NCBI RefSeq assembly: GCF_008801915.1
Contig: NZ_VZOV01000021.1
Span: 17,766 to 81,765 of the forward strand
Origin: Cupriavidus gilardii
Lineage (GTDB): Bacteria; Pseudomonadota; Gammaproteobacteria; Burkholderiales; Burkholderiaceae
DNA length: 64,000 nt
Direction: 5' to 3'
Shown: piece by piece, positions 40,547-51,638 of the stretch
Layout: every line of letters starts with the position of its first letter
Position numbering within the stretch: the first letter of the stretch is position 1
The notes under the pieces: generated by a model
Databases searched by the model: none
Told to the model about the DNA's origin: nothing
The model's input: only the letters and a program-made list of their open reading frames with translations
Translations under genes and position numbers: made by a program

Positions 40547-42742
40547 CTAGGCCTCGCGGGTTCCGGCCCCTGCCGGCGCCTGGCGCGGCGGCACGATCAG
40601 CGACAGCGGATGGCGCAGGATGCGCGCCCGTACCGCGGCGCTCAACGCCCGCCGGTCGACCCTGCGCAGATTGCGCGAGCGCAGGGCCATGTGGAAGGCC
40701 AGCGCGAAGCTGACCGCGACATTCAGCAGCCCCATCAGCGCGATGCCGGCCACCGCCAGCCACAGCGACGGCAGCCGCAGCGCCTCGACCCCGAGCACGC
40801 CGAGCGCGGTGCCGACCGACCCGGTCGACAGCGTCACGTGCCGGACCTCGATATGCGGCCCGAAGAAGCTCAGGATTTCCGGCCCCAGGCCGAGCAGGAA
40901 GCCGAGCGAGACATTGGCCGCGATACCGGACACGTTCCGCTTCCAGAAGTCGGCCACCCGTACCGCGCCCCGCTCGCCGAGCACATAGCGCAAGCGGCGG
41001 TGGTAAGCCAGCACGTCGTGCATCCGGTGCAGCGCGAACCAGTTGTCGGCCCAGCCGGCGATCAGGCTCGATACCCATAGCAGCACGCCGGTGAAGACCG
41101 CATACAGCGGCGTGGGCCCGAGGATCGAGAACGACTCGATGGTGGCGATCGCCTTGTCCGGCGTGATCAGATTGACCGACAGCAGCTTGCCGGCCAGCCA
41201 CTGGATCGCCAGCGCCACCGGAAACACCACCGCCAGGTTGCCGACGATCGCCGCCGCATTCGAGCGGATCATCGCGATGGTGTCGTCGACGAAGGCCTCC
41301 CTGCCCTCCGGCCGCCCGACCGCATCGAGCCGGTGCGCCAGCGCCGGGCCCGTCATCGCCGGCTGCTTGGTCGCCAGCGTGAAATGGGCGAAGTGGATCG
41401 CCAGGAAGCTGCCGGCATAGTTCAGCGAGGCCAGCAGTCCTTCGATGAACTTGTCCAGGTGCAGGCCATAGATCAGGAATTTCAGATAGACCGTGGCCAC
41501 GGTAATCAGGCCGCCGCCGGCCGCCGCGCGCACCAGTTCGCCGTACTCCTTGCGATCGCGCGTGATGTAGTGCTCGCCGGTCTCGGCGGAACGTTCGACC
41601 ACCTTGCGGGCCAGCTGCAAGAAGGACTCCGCGGCCAGATGCTTGACGCTGCGGCGCGCCTGCGTCGTGCGGATCAGCTCGCCCGCCAGTTGCGCCACCT
41701 TGCCGCGGCGCGCGGGATCGACCCAGGCGGCCAGCAACATGTCGATGCGCGCCAGCCGCACCTTCATCCGCTCGATCTGGAACACGACCTCGACCGAGAC
41801 GCCGTTCTCTTCCAGGTCCGCGTAGACATGGCGGGCGGCGTCGTGGCAACCGTCGAGCAGGGCGCGGCAGTAGTTCAAGCGGTGCCGGAAGGCATCGCTG
41901 TCGCGCGGCAGCCCCTCCTCGCACAGCGCGGCGACGGCAGGGCCGAGGCGGAAGAACGGCGTGTCCTCGACCCGTCCCTGCAGACGCGCGCGGATCGCCT
42001 GGCTCAGGCCGGTCGCGCGCACCTGGCTGGCCAGCACCTGGATGCTGCTGGCCAGGGTGCGGGCGAAATCGTCGCGGTAGCGTGCGTGCATCGCCTGGCC
42101 GGCAGCCGAGGCGGCATGGGTGGCAAGCTCGTTGTCGGCGGAGGCGCCGCCCACGTCGCCGTCCGCTGGTTCGTCGACGTCGTGCCCGGCTTCGCCTTCC
42201 AGCCCGCCGCCCTGCTCCGGCGCGAACATCAGCAGCGCGCCGAGGCGATCGAGCAGCTCGGCGTCGAGCGCCGCCACCCAGTCGGCGTCGCGCTCGCCGA
42301 CGAACAGCAGCGCGAACAGGTCGGCCATGTCGCCGCGATTGGGCGGCGGCGACAGGAAGCGCGCCTGCAGGCGGTCCATCATTTCGCCCCAGAAGCCGGG
42401 GTGCGAGGCGACGCCGGTGTCGCAGAACAGGCCCGTCGGATCGTTGTCGCGCACGATCGATCGGACGGTCCGCGCAAAGCGCGCCGCGAGCTCCGGATTG
42501 CGTTCCAGCACCTGCAGCAGATAGCGCAACCGGACATGCTCGCGCCAGGTGGTGTCATGCCGGCCGGCTCCCCCCGCCTCGTCGGCCGGCAGACCGTCGC
42601 GCCGCAGCCAGTAGCCCAGCTCGATCAGCCAGCCGTTGCGCTCGGCCAGCGTGCCGTCGGGATTGGCGGCGGACAGGATGGCGTCCAGTTGCAGGCTGGC
42701 ATTGCGCGACTCGCGCCATTTGCGAAGCAGGGATCGAAACAT
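40547..42742 (-). CDS. Gcr-family membrane protein ('site-specific recombinase')
   Basis: The 731-residue protein has a soluble N-terminal half (about 1-400) with charged helices. At least five hydrophobic segments follow, for example GGGLITVATVYLKFLIYGL, AAIVGNLAVVFPVALAIQWLAG, LYAVFTGVLLWVSSLIAG and LWLAVAGIALMGLLNVAVSFALAF. It belongs to the family named after the gonococcal crossover gene, but no resolvase or tyrosine-recombinase catalytic motif is visible and the membrane topology argues against direct DNA strand exchange. Function unknown. Confidence 0.75.
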   Translation of the reverse strand: MFRSLLRKWRESRNASLQLDAILSAANPDGTLAERNGWLIELGYWLRRDGLPADEAGGAGRHDTTWREHVRLRYLLQVLERNPELAARFARTVRSIVRDNDPTGLFCDTGVASHPGFWGEMMDRLQARFLSPPPNRGDMADLFALLFVGERDADWVAALDAELLDRLGALLMFAPEQGGGLEGEAGHDVDEPADGDVGGASADNELATHAASAAGQAMHARYRDDFARTLASSIQVLASQVRATGLSQAIRARLQGRVEDTPFFRLGPAVAALCEEGLPRDSDAFRHRLNYCRALLDGCHDAARHVYADLEENGVSVEVVFQIERMKVRLARIDMLLAAWVDPARRGKVAQLAGELIRTTQARRSVKHLAAESFLQLARKVVERSAETGEHYITRDRKEYGELVRAAAGGGLITVATVYLKFLIYGLHLDKFIEGLLASLNYAGSFLAIHFAHFTLATKQPAMTGPALAHRLDAVGRPEGREAFVDDTIAMIRSNAAAIVGNLAVVFPVALAIQWLAGKLLSVNLITPDKAIATIESFSILGPTPLYAVFTGVLLWVSSLIAGWADNWFALHRMHDVLAYHRRLRYVLGERGAVRVADFWKRNVSGIAANVSLGFLLGLGPEILSFFGPHIEVRHVTLSTGSVGTALGVLGVEALRLPSLWLAVAGIALMGLLNVAVSFALAFHMALRSRNLRRVDRRALSAAVRARILRHPLSLIVPPRQAPAGAGTREA

Positions 42743-42833
42743 CGGAAAGGGAGGGAGAGACTGGCGCGATTCACGCGGATCAGGGCGGACGCACGCCGGT
42801 GGGAGGCAGACGGGCCGCGGCGCGGCCCCTGGG

Positions 42834-43310
42834 TCATTGCCGTTGGCGCAACATCGCGACGATACCGTCGCAGGCGTCCTCGACGTAATCGAGCACGCGC
42901 TCGAAGCCGTCGCCTTCGCCGTAGTAGGGATCGGGCACTTCGTCGGCGTCGTGCCGGGTCGCGAAGTGCATCAGCAGCTTGACCTTGTGGCGATGCTCGG
43001 GCGGGCACAGCGCCTGCAGCCGCGCCAGGTTGTCGCGGTCCATCGCCAGCACCAGATCGAAGCGGCCGAAATCTTCGACCGCCGCCAGCCGCGCCCGCTG
43101 CCCGGCAAGGTCATAACCGCGCGCCAGCGCATGCTGCTGCGCGCGCCGGTCCGGCGCGTGACCCAGGTGATAGCTGTGGGTGCCGGCCGAATCGACGTCG
43201 ACGGCGTCGGCAAGGCCCGCCTGCGCGAGCTTGGCGCGCAACACGCCCTCCGCGGTCGGCGAGCGGCATATGTTACCCATGCAGCACATCAAGATGGCGA
43301 AGCGTTTCAT
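42834..43310 (-). CDS. Low-molecular-weight protein tyrosine phosphatase
   Basis: This 158-residue enzyme has the P-loop CX5R as Cys10-M-G-N-I-C-Arg16 (followed by SPTAEG) and the general acid in the C-terminal DPYYGEGDGFE. The start MKRFAILMCCMGNICRSPTA is the family N-terminus. A further 28 in-frame codons upstream encode Thr/Arg/Lys repeats derived from a 9-bp tandem repeat and are excluded. Possible roles are control of polysaccharide kinases or stress signalling; no capsule genes are nearby. Confidence 0.93.
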   Translation of the reverse strand: MKRFAILMCCMGNICRSPTAEGVLRAKLAQAGLADAVDVDSAGTHSYHLGHAPDRRAQQHALARGYDLAGQRARLAAVEDFGRFDLVLAMDRDNLARLQALCPPEHRHKVKLLMHFATRHDADEVPDPYYGEGDGFERVLDYVEDACDGIVAMLRQRQ

Positions 43311-43331
43311 CGTTAGGATCGTCTGGCTCGT

Positions 43332-43385
43332 GCGAGTCTTGCGAGTCTTGCGAGTCTTGCGGGTCGTGCGGGTCGTGCGGGCCTT
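43332..43385. repeat. 9-bp tandem repeat upstream of the phosphatase gene
   Basis: Six head-to-tail 9-base units: three GCGAGTCTT, two GCGGGTCGT and one GCGGGCCTT. A more degenerate unit precedes them. Because 9 is a multiple of 3, the array stays open in the phosphatase frame. It lies 22-75 bp before the ATG, where copy-number change could alter expression. Confidence 0.85.
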
Positions 43386-43475
43386 TGACGGCATTCGCGA
43401 CCGCCGTGCCGGGCCGCCACGGAAAGGGAGCCGATTTTAACCCCGGGACGCCAGCCAGCGCCCCGGTTTTTGGTC

Positions 43476-45572
<2,097 letters not shown>

Positions 45573-45725
45573 AGACGGGGAGAAAACCTTTGGAATACGG
45601 GCGGATACGCTAGAATCTCGGGGTTGCGCGGTCCGTTTCAAGGCGGACCCACCGCACGCCCGCAGCGCAATCCGAGCATTCTACGCCTTCCCGTTTTGTT
45701 ACATAGCTGACCACGAGAATCCCAA

Positions 45726-46922
45726 ATGAGTTTGTTTTCTGCCGTCGAGATGGCCCCGCGCGATCCCATCCTGGGCCTGAATGAAGCGTTCAACGCCGAC
45801 ACCCGTGCCAACAAGGTCAATCTGGGCGTGGGCGTGTACTTCACCGACGAAGGGAAGATTCCGCTGCTGCGCGCGGTGCAGGAAGCCGAGAAGGCGCGCC
45901 TGACGACCGCCACGCCGCGCGGCTACCTGCCGATCGAAGGCATCGCGGCCTACGACCAGGCGGTGCAGACGCTGCTGTTCGGCAAGAACTCGCCGCTGAT
46001 CACCGAAGGCCGTGTGGTGACGGCTCAGGCACTCGGCGGCACCGGCGCGCTGAAGATCGGCGCCGACTTCCTGAAGCGCCTGTATCCGGACGCCAAGGTC
46101 GCGATCAGCGATCCGAGCTGGGAAAACCACCGCGCGCTGTTCGAAGCCGCCGGCTTCCCGGTGGTCAACTATGCCTACTACGACGCGCCGAGCCACGGCC
46201 TCAATTTCGCCGGCATGGTCGAGTCGCTGAAGTCGTATCCGGCCAACACCATCGTCGTGCTGCACGCCTGCTGCCACAACCCGACCGGCGTCGACCTGTC
46301 GGCCGAGCAGTGGCAACAGGTGGTGAGCCTCATCAAGGAACGGAACCTGATCCCCTTCCTCGACATGGCCTACCAGGGCTTTGCCGACGGCATCGACCCG
46401 GACGGCGCCGCGGTGCGCCTGTTCGCCGAGTCGGGCCTGCCCTTCTTCGTGTCGAGCTCCTTCTCGAAGAGCTTCTCGCTGTATGGCGAGCGCGTCGGCG
46501 CGCTGTCGATCGTGACCACCGGCAAGGAAGAGGCCCAGCGTGTGATGTCGCAGGTCAAGCGCGTGATCCGCACCAACTACTCGAACCCGCCGACGCACGG
46601 CGGCACCGTCGTCGCGACCGTGCTGAACAGCCCGGAACTGCGCGCGATGTGGGAAGAAGAACTGGCCGAAATGCGCGATCGCATCAAGCAGATGCGCCAC
46701 GCGCTGGTCGACAAGCTGGCCGCCAAGGGCGTGTCGCGCGACTTCTCCTTCGTCAAGGCGCAGCGCGGCATGTTCTCGTATTCGGGCCTGACCACCGAGC
46801 AGGTCGAGCGCCTGAAGACCGAACACGGCATCTACGCGGTCGGCACCGGCCGCATCTGCGTGGCCGCGCTCAATAGCCGCAATATCGACGCGGTGGTCGA
46901 CGCCATCGCCGCGGTGCTGTAA
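45726..46922 (+). CDS. Aspartate/aromatic aminotransferase (class I)
   Basis: The 398-residue PLP enzyme is of the AspC/TyrB group. It begins MSLFSAVEMAPRDPILGLNEAF and carries NPTGVD, the PLP lysine Lys248 in SSSFSKSFSLYGERVG and a substrate-carboxylate arginine region near the C-terminus (GRICVAALN). AspC and TyrB cannot be separated safely from sequence alone. It is divergent from uvrB; TAGAAT at 45611-45616 could be its -10. A strong hairpin follows. Confidence 0.95.
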   Translation: MSLFSAVEMAPRDPILGLNEAFNADTRANKVNLGVGVYFTDEGKIPLLRAVQEAEKARLTTATPRGYLPIEGIAAYDQAVQTLLFGKNSPLITEGRVVTAQALGGTGALKIGADFLKRLYPDAKVAISDPSWENHRALFEAAGFPVVNYAYYDAPSHGLNFAGMVESLKSYPANTIVVLHACCHNPTGVDLSAEQWQQVVSLIKERNLIPFLDMAYQGFADGIDPDGAAVRLFAESGLPFFVSSSFSKSFSLYGERVGALSIVTTGKEEAQRVMSQVKRVIRTNYSNPPTHGGTVVATVLNSPELRAMWEEELAEMRDRIKQMRHALVDKLAAKGVSRDFSFVKAQRGMFSYSGLTTEQVERLKTEHGIYAVGTGRICVAALNSRNIDAVVDAIAAVL

Positions 46923-47270
46923 GCGCAAGCTTCCGCATCTCGACCTCAAGCGGGCCCATCGACGATGGGCCCGCGTTCCTTTCCGGCGGCCGTTCTCGCC
47001 GCTGCCGCGGTGCTCCCACCGGGCACCTGCCCCTCCGGCTCAGGCCCCTATTTGTGCGCTGCACGGCACCCCTCGTTGTCCGCCTGTCGGTGTAGTCCAA
47101 CACCGCGCCAGAATTACAGCCATTGTCCTATTGAGTTCCACTCACGCCGTCATACCTTTAGGTATATGCTGCGTTGCAAGATCGTGCGCACGGTCGTTCG
47201 CAAAACGGACGGGTTGGGCGCATAATCCGCCACAGCAGAAAACCCGATATCGAAAGGCAGGTGTTCGGCA
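46923..47270 (+). other. Intergenic region aminotransferase / phaZ
   Basis: These 348 bp hold the aminotransferase terminator (46951-46985) and the upstream region of phaZ. A palindrome ATACCT-TT-AGGTAT (47152-47165) may be an operator. CATAAT at 47221-47226 is a plausible -10, 44 bases before phaZ. The GC content is locally lower between about 47105 and 47170. No coding sequence is convincing. Confidence 0.6.
46951..46985 (+). terminator. Terminator of the aminotransferase gene
   Basis: GCGGGCCCATC...GATGGGCCCGC forms an at least 10-bp stem with a tiny loop, followed by GTTCCTTTCC. It lies 29 bases after the stop. Confidence 0.8.
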
Positions 47271-48512
47271 ATGCTTTACCAACTGCATGAATTTCAGCGC
47301 TCGATCCTGAACCCGCTGACCGCGTGGGCCCAGGCGACGGCCAAGACCTTTACCAACCCCCTGAGCCCGCTGTCGCTGGTGCCGGGGGCCACCCGGCTGG
47401 CCGCGGGCTACGAATTGCTGTACCGGCTCGGCAAGGAATACGAGAAGCCCGCCTTCGACATCAAGTCCGTGCGCTCCAACGGCCGCGATATTCCGATCGT
47501 CGAACAGACGATCATGGAAAAGCCGTTCTGCAAGCTGATCCGCTTCAAGCGCTACGCCGACGATCCCGAGACGATCAAGCTGCTGAAGGACGAACCGTCG
47601 GTGCTGGTCTGCGCGCCACTGTCGGGCCACCACGCGACGCTGCTGCGCGATACGGTGCGCACGCTGCTGCAGGACCACAAGGTCTATGTGACCGACTGGG
47701 TCGACGCACGCATGGTGCCGGTCGAGGACGGCCCTTTCCATCTGGCCGACTACATTCGCTACATCCAGGAATTCATCCGCCATCTGGGCGCCGAGAACCT
47801 GCATGTCGTGTCGGTCTGCCAGCCGACGGTGCCGGTGCTGGCGGCGATCTCGCTGATGGCCTCGGCCGGCGAGAAGACGCCCAGGACGATGACGATGATG
47901 GGCGGCCCGATCGACGCGCGCAAAAGCCCGACCGCGGTCAACTCGCTGGCGACCAACAAGTCGTACGAGTGGTTCGAGAACAACGTCATCTACACCGTGC
48001 CGGCCAACTATCCCGGCCACGGCCGGCGCGTCTATCCGGGCTTCCTGCAGCACGCCGGCTTCGTCGCGATGAACCCGGACCGCCATCTGTCCTCGCATTA
48101 CGACTACTACCTGAGCCTGATCGAGGGCGATGCGGACGATGCCGAGGCGCACGTGCGCTTCTACGACGAATACAACGCCGTGCTCGACATGGCGGCCGAG
48201 TACTACCTCGACACGATCCGCGAAGTCTTCCAGGAGTTCCGGCTGGCCAATGGCACGTGGGAGATCGAGGGCGAGCCGGTGCGGCCGCAGGACATCAAGC
48301 ACACCGCGCTGATGACGATCGAGGGCGAGCTCGACGACATCTCCGGCGCGGGCCAGACCGCCGCCGCGCACGATCTGTGCGCCGGCATTCCGAAGACCCG
48401 CAAGCAGCATCTGACCGCGCCCCGCTGCGGGCACTACGGCATCTTCTCGGGCCGCCGCTGGCGCGAAACGATCTATCCGGAGCTGCGCGACTTCATCCGC
48501 AAGTACCGCTGA
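47271..48512 (+). CDS. phaZ: Intracellular poly(3-hydroxybutyrate) depolymerase
   Basis: The 413-residue cytoplasmic enzyme mobilises PHB storage granules. It uses a Cys-Asp-His triad; here Cys183 (VVSVCQPTVP), Asp355 (GELDD) and His388 (RCGHYGIFSGRRW) fall at exactly the residue numbers known for C. necator PhaZ1. It lacks a signal peptide, separating it from secreted lipase-box depolymerases. AGGCAGG precedes the ATG by about 9 bases. It ends in a strong terminator; a TetR-type regulator lies convergently downstream. Confidence 0.96.
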   Translation: MLYQLHEFQRSILNPLTAWAQATAKTFTNPLSPLSLVPGATRLAAGYELLYRLGKEYEKPAFDIKSVRSNGRDIPIVEQTIMEKPFCKLIRFKRYADDPETIKLLKDEPSVLVCAPLSGHHATLLRDTVRTLLQDHKVYVTDWVDARMVPVEDGPFHLADYIRYIQEFIRHLGAENLHVVSVCQPTVPVLAAISLMASAGEKTPRTMTMMGGPIDARKSPTAVNSLATNKSYEWFENNVIYTVPANYPGHGRRVYPGFLQHAGFVAMNPDRHLSSHYDYYLSLIEGDADDAEAHVRFYDEYNAVLDMAAEYYLDTIREVFQEFRLANGTWEIEGEPVRPQDIKHTALMTIEGELDDISGAGQTAAAHDLCAGIPKTRKQHLTAPRCGHYGIFSGRRWRETIYPELRDFIRKYR

Positions 48513-48545
48513 GCCGCAGGCAGATGCCAGCAGACCGCCGATGAC

Positions 48546-48577
48546 AAACGGGACCGCAACGCGGTCCCGTTTTCTTT
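48546..48577 (+). terminator. Intrinsic terminator of phaZ
   Basis: ACGGGACCGC, loop AAC, GCGGTCCCGT, followed by TTTCTTT; the AA/TT flanks extend the stem to 12 bp. It lies between phaZ and the convergent tetR gene and could serve both. Confidence 0.9.
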
Positions 48578-48597
48578 CCCTTGCGCCCTTGCTTGCG

Positions 48598-49233
48598 CTA
48601 GCGCCGCGCCAGATAGGCCAGCAGCATGTCCGTATGCAGCTTGGCGAAGCGCTCGTGCTCGTCCTGCGAGGCCACGTCGCGGCCGATCACCGCGCTGATG
48701 GTGTAGCGATTCGACAGCACGTAGTAGCCCAGCGCCGAGATCGTCAGATAGAGCTGGGGCACATCGACGCCCTCGCGGAACACGCCCTGCAGCTGGCCGC
48801 GGCGAACGATCTCGGCCAGCACGTCGACCACCGGGTTGACCAGTTCGTGCAGCTGCGCGGACTTCTTCAGGTGCCGCGCCTCGTGCAGGTTCTCGCTGTT
48901 GACCAGACGGATGAATTCGGGGTGCTGGTAGTACCAGTCCCAGACGAAGCGGGCCAGCGTACGGACCGCGGCGACCGGGTCCTCGTCGCCGATCTGCAGG
49001 CGCTCCTCGGCGGCGCGGAATTGGGCGTACTGCCGTTCGAGCACGGCGAGAAACAGCCCTTCCTTGCTGCCGTAGTAGTAATACAGCATGCGCTCGTTGG
49101 TCTCCGCGCGGCGGGCAATCTGGTCGACGCGTGCGCCGGCCAGGCCGCCCTTGGCGAACTCCTCGGTGGCCGCATCCATGATGCGACGGCGGGTTCCTTC
49201 AGGATCGCGTTTGGTCTTGGTGGCGTTCGACAT
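48598..49233 (-). CDS. TetR/AcrR family transcriptional regulator
   Basis: The 211-residue repressor has an N-terminal DNA-binding domain (about 12-58, GTRRRIMDAATEEFAKGGLAGARVDQIARRAETNERMLYYYYGSKEGLF) and a C-terminal ligand/dimer domain. An alternative ATG 11 codons upstream (49266) exists. Target genes and ligand are unknown; phaZ is convergent and does not share a promoter with it. Confidence 0.92.
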   Translation of the reverse strand: MSNATKTKRDPEGTRRRIMDAATEEFAKGGLAGARVDQIARRAETNERMLYYYYGSKEGLFLAVLERQYAQFRAAEERLQIGDEDPVAAVRTLARFVWDWYYQHPEFIRLVNSENLHEARHLKKSAQLHELVNPVVDVLAEIVRRGQLQGVFREGVDVPQLYLTISALGYYVLSNRYTISAVIGRDVASQDEHERFAKLHTDMLLAYLARR

Positions 49234-49437
49234 GCGTGGTCGGCTCGATTTTGTGAATGATGGCATGGCGCAACCGCGCCTCCGGCGCGGGCCAGCCGCG
49301 TTGATCGACATCTGCGCCATGGCAAAGCGCGCATCTTCAGGGTTTCTGCGGCGCGGCGAAATCGGGGATAATCCTTGCCGCGTCAGCCGCACCGTACGGC
49401 TGCACCCTGTGTTACCCCGCATCGTTTTCCTGCTTTC

Positions 49438-50289
49438 GTGACCCCTTCCGCCGCCGATTCCGCTTCCGCCCCCTCCACCGACGCCCGCCGGGACGCCGAT
49501 CTGGCGGCCGCTTCGGCGACTCTCGCCGACCGCCTCGACGCCCTGCTGCCCCAGACGCAATGCACGAAATGCGGCTTTCAGGGATGCCGGCCTTATGCCG
49601 AGGCCATGGCGCGCGGCGAAGCGGACTGCAACCGCTGCCCTCCCGGCGGTGCCGAAGGCATCCGTCGGCTGGCGGCCGAGCTCGGTGTCGCGCCGTTGCC
49701 GCTCGATCCGGATCACGGCATCGAACAGCCACGCGCGGTCGCGCGCATCGACGAGACGCTGTGCATCGGCTGCACGCTGTGCATCCAGGCCTGCCCGGTC
49801 GACGCGATCGCCGGTGCCGCCAAGCAGATGCACACCGTGCTGCCGGACTGGTGCACCGGCTGCGATCTCTGCGTCGCGCCCTGCCCGGTCGACTGCATCG
49901 CGATGATCCCGGTCACCGGCGAGCGCACCGGCTGGGACGCCTGGTCGCAGCCCCAGGCCAACGCGGCCCGTGTCCGCTACCTGTCGCGCAAGCAGCGGCT
50001 GGTGCGCGAGCGCGAGGAAAACGAAGCACGCCTCGCGGCCAAGGCCGCGGCCAAGCTGGAAGCGCTGCGCCAGGAGGCCGCCTCGTCCGAAGCCGAGCGC
50101 CAGGCGCAGGAGCGCAAGAAAGCCATCATCCAGGCGGCCATCGAACGCGCGCGCCTGAAGCGGCAGGCCGCCCAGCCGCTCAACGCCGCACCGGCCGATC
50201 CGGTTGACCGCCCCGAGGCCGCGCCCGCCGCCGCGACGCCCGGCCATCCCGGCCATCCCGTCTCCTCCGACACCAAGCGACCACAATGA
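49438..50289 (+). CDS. rsxB: RnfB/RsxB-type iron-sulfur protein (orphan)
   Basis: The 283-residue protein contains a four-Cys Fe-S domain ([26 protein letters not shown]), then two bacterial ferredoxin motifs ([14 protein letters not shown] and [14 protein letters not shown]), then a charged helical, coiled-coil-like region (about 180-245) and an Ala/Pro tail. The N-terminal membrane helix of classic RnfB is absent. There is no ATG; GTG at 49438 is proposed, and TTG at 49375 is possible. A GATAAT -10-like box lies at about 49366. No other rnf/rsx genes are adjacent. The stop overlaps the nth start by 4 bases (ATGA). Confidence 0.85.
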   Translation: MTPSAADSASAPSTDARRDADLAAASATLADRLDALLPQTQCTKCGFQGCRPYAEAMARGEADCNRCPPGGAEGIRRLAAELGVAPLPLDPDHGIEQPRAVARIDETLCIGCTLCIQACPVDAIAGAAKQMHTVLPDWCTGCDLCVAPCPVDCIAMIPVTGERTGWDAWSQPQANAARVRYLSRKQRLVREREENEARLAAKAAAKLEALRQEAASSEAERQAQERKKAIIQAAIERARLKRQAAQPLNAAPADPVDRPEAAPAAATPGHPGHPVSSDTKRPQ

Positions 50290-50930
50290 ACGCCGCCAAG
50301 TGCCGCGCGCTGTTTGAAACGCTCAGAGAAACCAACCCGTCTCCCACCACCGAACTCGAGTACAGCTCGCCGTTCGAACTGCTGATCGCCGTGCTGCTGT
50401 CGGCGCAGGCCACCGATGTGGGCGTCAACAAGGCCACCCGCAGGCTGTTTGCGATCGCCAACACGCCGCAGAAGATCCTGGCGCTGGGCGAATCCGGCCT
50501 GATCGAGTACATCAAGACGATCGGTCTGTACAAGACCAAGGCCCGGCATGTGATGGAGACCTGCCGCATCCTCGTCGAGCGCTACGGCGGCAAGGTGCCG
50601 GCCGACCGCGAGGCGCTGGAAGCGCTGCCGGGCGTCGGCCGCAAGACGGCCAACGTGGTGCTGAACACCGCGTTCGGCCATCCGACCGTCGCGGTCGACA
50701 CGCATATCTTTCGCGTCAGCAACCGCACCGGACTCGCGCCTGGCAAGACCGTGCAGGCGGTCGAGATGAAGCTGCTGGAGGTCGTGCCCGACGAGTTCCT
50801 GCACGACGCGCACCACTGGCTGATCCTGCACGGGCGCTACGTCTGCAAGGCGCGCAAGCCCGAGTGCTGGCATTGCGCGATCGAAACGCTGTGCGAGTAC
50901 CCGGACAAGACGCTGCCGCCGCGGCTGTGA
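50286..50930 (+). CDS. nth: Endonuclease III
   Basis: This 214-residue bifunctional DNA glycosylase/AP lyase removes oxidised pyrimidines. The HhH motif is [12 protein letters not shown] with catalytic Lys120, the GPD-loop aspartate is Asp138 and the [4Fe-4S] ligands are Cys187, Cys194, Cys197 and Cys203; all have E. coli Nth numbering. It is translationally coupled to rsxB. Confidence 0.98.
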   Translation: MNAAKCRALFETLRETNPSPTTELEYSSPFELLIAVLLSAQATDVGVNKATRRLFAIANTPQKILALGESGLIEYIKTIGLYKTKARHVMETCRILVERYGGKVPADREALEALPGVGRKTANVVLNTAFGHPTVAVDTHIFRVSNRTGLAPGKTVQAVEMKLLEVVPDEFLHDAHHWLILHGRYVCKARKPECWHCAIETLCEYPDKTLPPRL

Positions 50931-50932
50931 AC

Positions 50933-50957
50933 GCGCCGGCGGCCAGCCGGCCGGCGC
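50933..50957. terminator. GC-rich hairpin between nth and nitroreductase
   Basis: GCGCCGGC (50933-50940) pairs with GCCGGCGC (50950-50957). It separates two convergent genes; no T-run follows, so the role is tentative. Confidence 0.4.
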
Positions 50958-50966
50958 ATCCTGCCG

Positions 50967-51554
50967 TCAAACGATGCGGCAGGCCTCGTCGAAGCTCAGG
51001 CGCGGGTTGCGCGGATACAGCTTGTCGGCGTCGCCATAGCCGAGATTGATCAGGAAATTGACCGACCACTTGCCGTCGGGGAAGAACGCCGCATTGACCT
51101 TGGCTGCGTCGAAGCCCCCCATCGGGCCGCAGTCGAGGCCAAGCGCGCGCGCAGCCAGGATCAGATAGGCGCCCTGCAGCGAGCTGTTGACCAGCGCGTC
51201 GCGCGCGATCTTGTCCGGCTGGCCGGCATACCAGGAACGGGCATCGGCATGCGGGAACAGCTTCGGCAGCTGCTCGTGGAACGCGTTGTCGAACGCGACG
51301 ATCGCGGTGACCGGGGCCGAGCGGGTCTTGTCGACATTGCCCGGCGACACGCACTCGACCAGCTTCGCCTTCTGCTCCGCGGTCTTGACGAATACGATAC
51401 GCGCCGGCGAGCTGTTGGCCGCGGTCGGGCCGAACTTCATCGCCTCGTACAGCCGATGCAGCACGGCGTCGTCGATCTGCCGATCCTGCCAGGCGCTATG
51501 CGTGCGGGCCTCGGTGAACAGTTGGGCGATGGCGGCCTGGTCGAGCGGTGTCAT
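50967..51554 (-). CDS. Nitroreductase family protein (RutE/HadB-like)
   Basis: The 195-residue FMN oxidoreductase resembles malonic semialdehyde reductases (RutE) in starting [27 protein letters not shown] and ending [13 protein letters not shown]. Flavin-binding features are [16 protein letters not shown] and [12 protein letters not shown]. No rut genes are nearby, so the physiological substrate is uncertain. It has its own TAGAAT -10 candidate. Confidence 0.9.
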   Translation of the reverse strand: MTPLDQAAIAQLFTEARTHSAWQDRQIDDAVLHRLYEAMKFGPTAANSSPARIVFVKTAEQKAKLVECVSPGNVDKTRSAPVTAIVAFDNAFHEQLPKLFPHADARSWYAGQPDKIARDALVNSSLQGAYLILAARALGLDCGPMGGFDAAKVNAAFFPDGKWSVNFLINLGYGDADKLYPRNPRLSFDEACRIV

Positions 51555-51587
51555 GCGGAATCCTCAGCAAAGTTCGGGAAAGGGCGC

Positions 51588-51593
51588 ATTCTA
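51588..51593 (-). promoter_or_regulatory. -10 box TAGAAT of the nitroreductase gene
   Basis: TAGAAT on the minus strand lies 33 bases before the ATG at 51554. The -35 region is not obvious. Confidence 0.4.
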
Positions 51594-51638
51594 CCGATGG
51601 CCCCCGTCCGTTCCACGCCAAGGATTTCAGCAAGCCGT

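Noticed and set aside
40547..42742. Gcr homologue as evidence for a mobile element
   Set aside because: No inverted repeats, target duplications, integrase motifs or cargo surround it, and the protein is a membrane protein in a housekeeping neighbourhood.
43332..43385. CRISPR array
   Set aside because: The repeats are 9 bp, directly abutting and without spacers, and there are no cas genes.
43311..43394. Thr/Arg/Lys-repeat N-terminal extension of the tyrosine phosphatase
   Set aside because: It derives from the 9-bp tandem repeat; the catalytic P-loop must be near the N-terminus as in all family members, which the start at 43310 provides.
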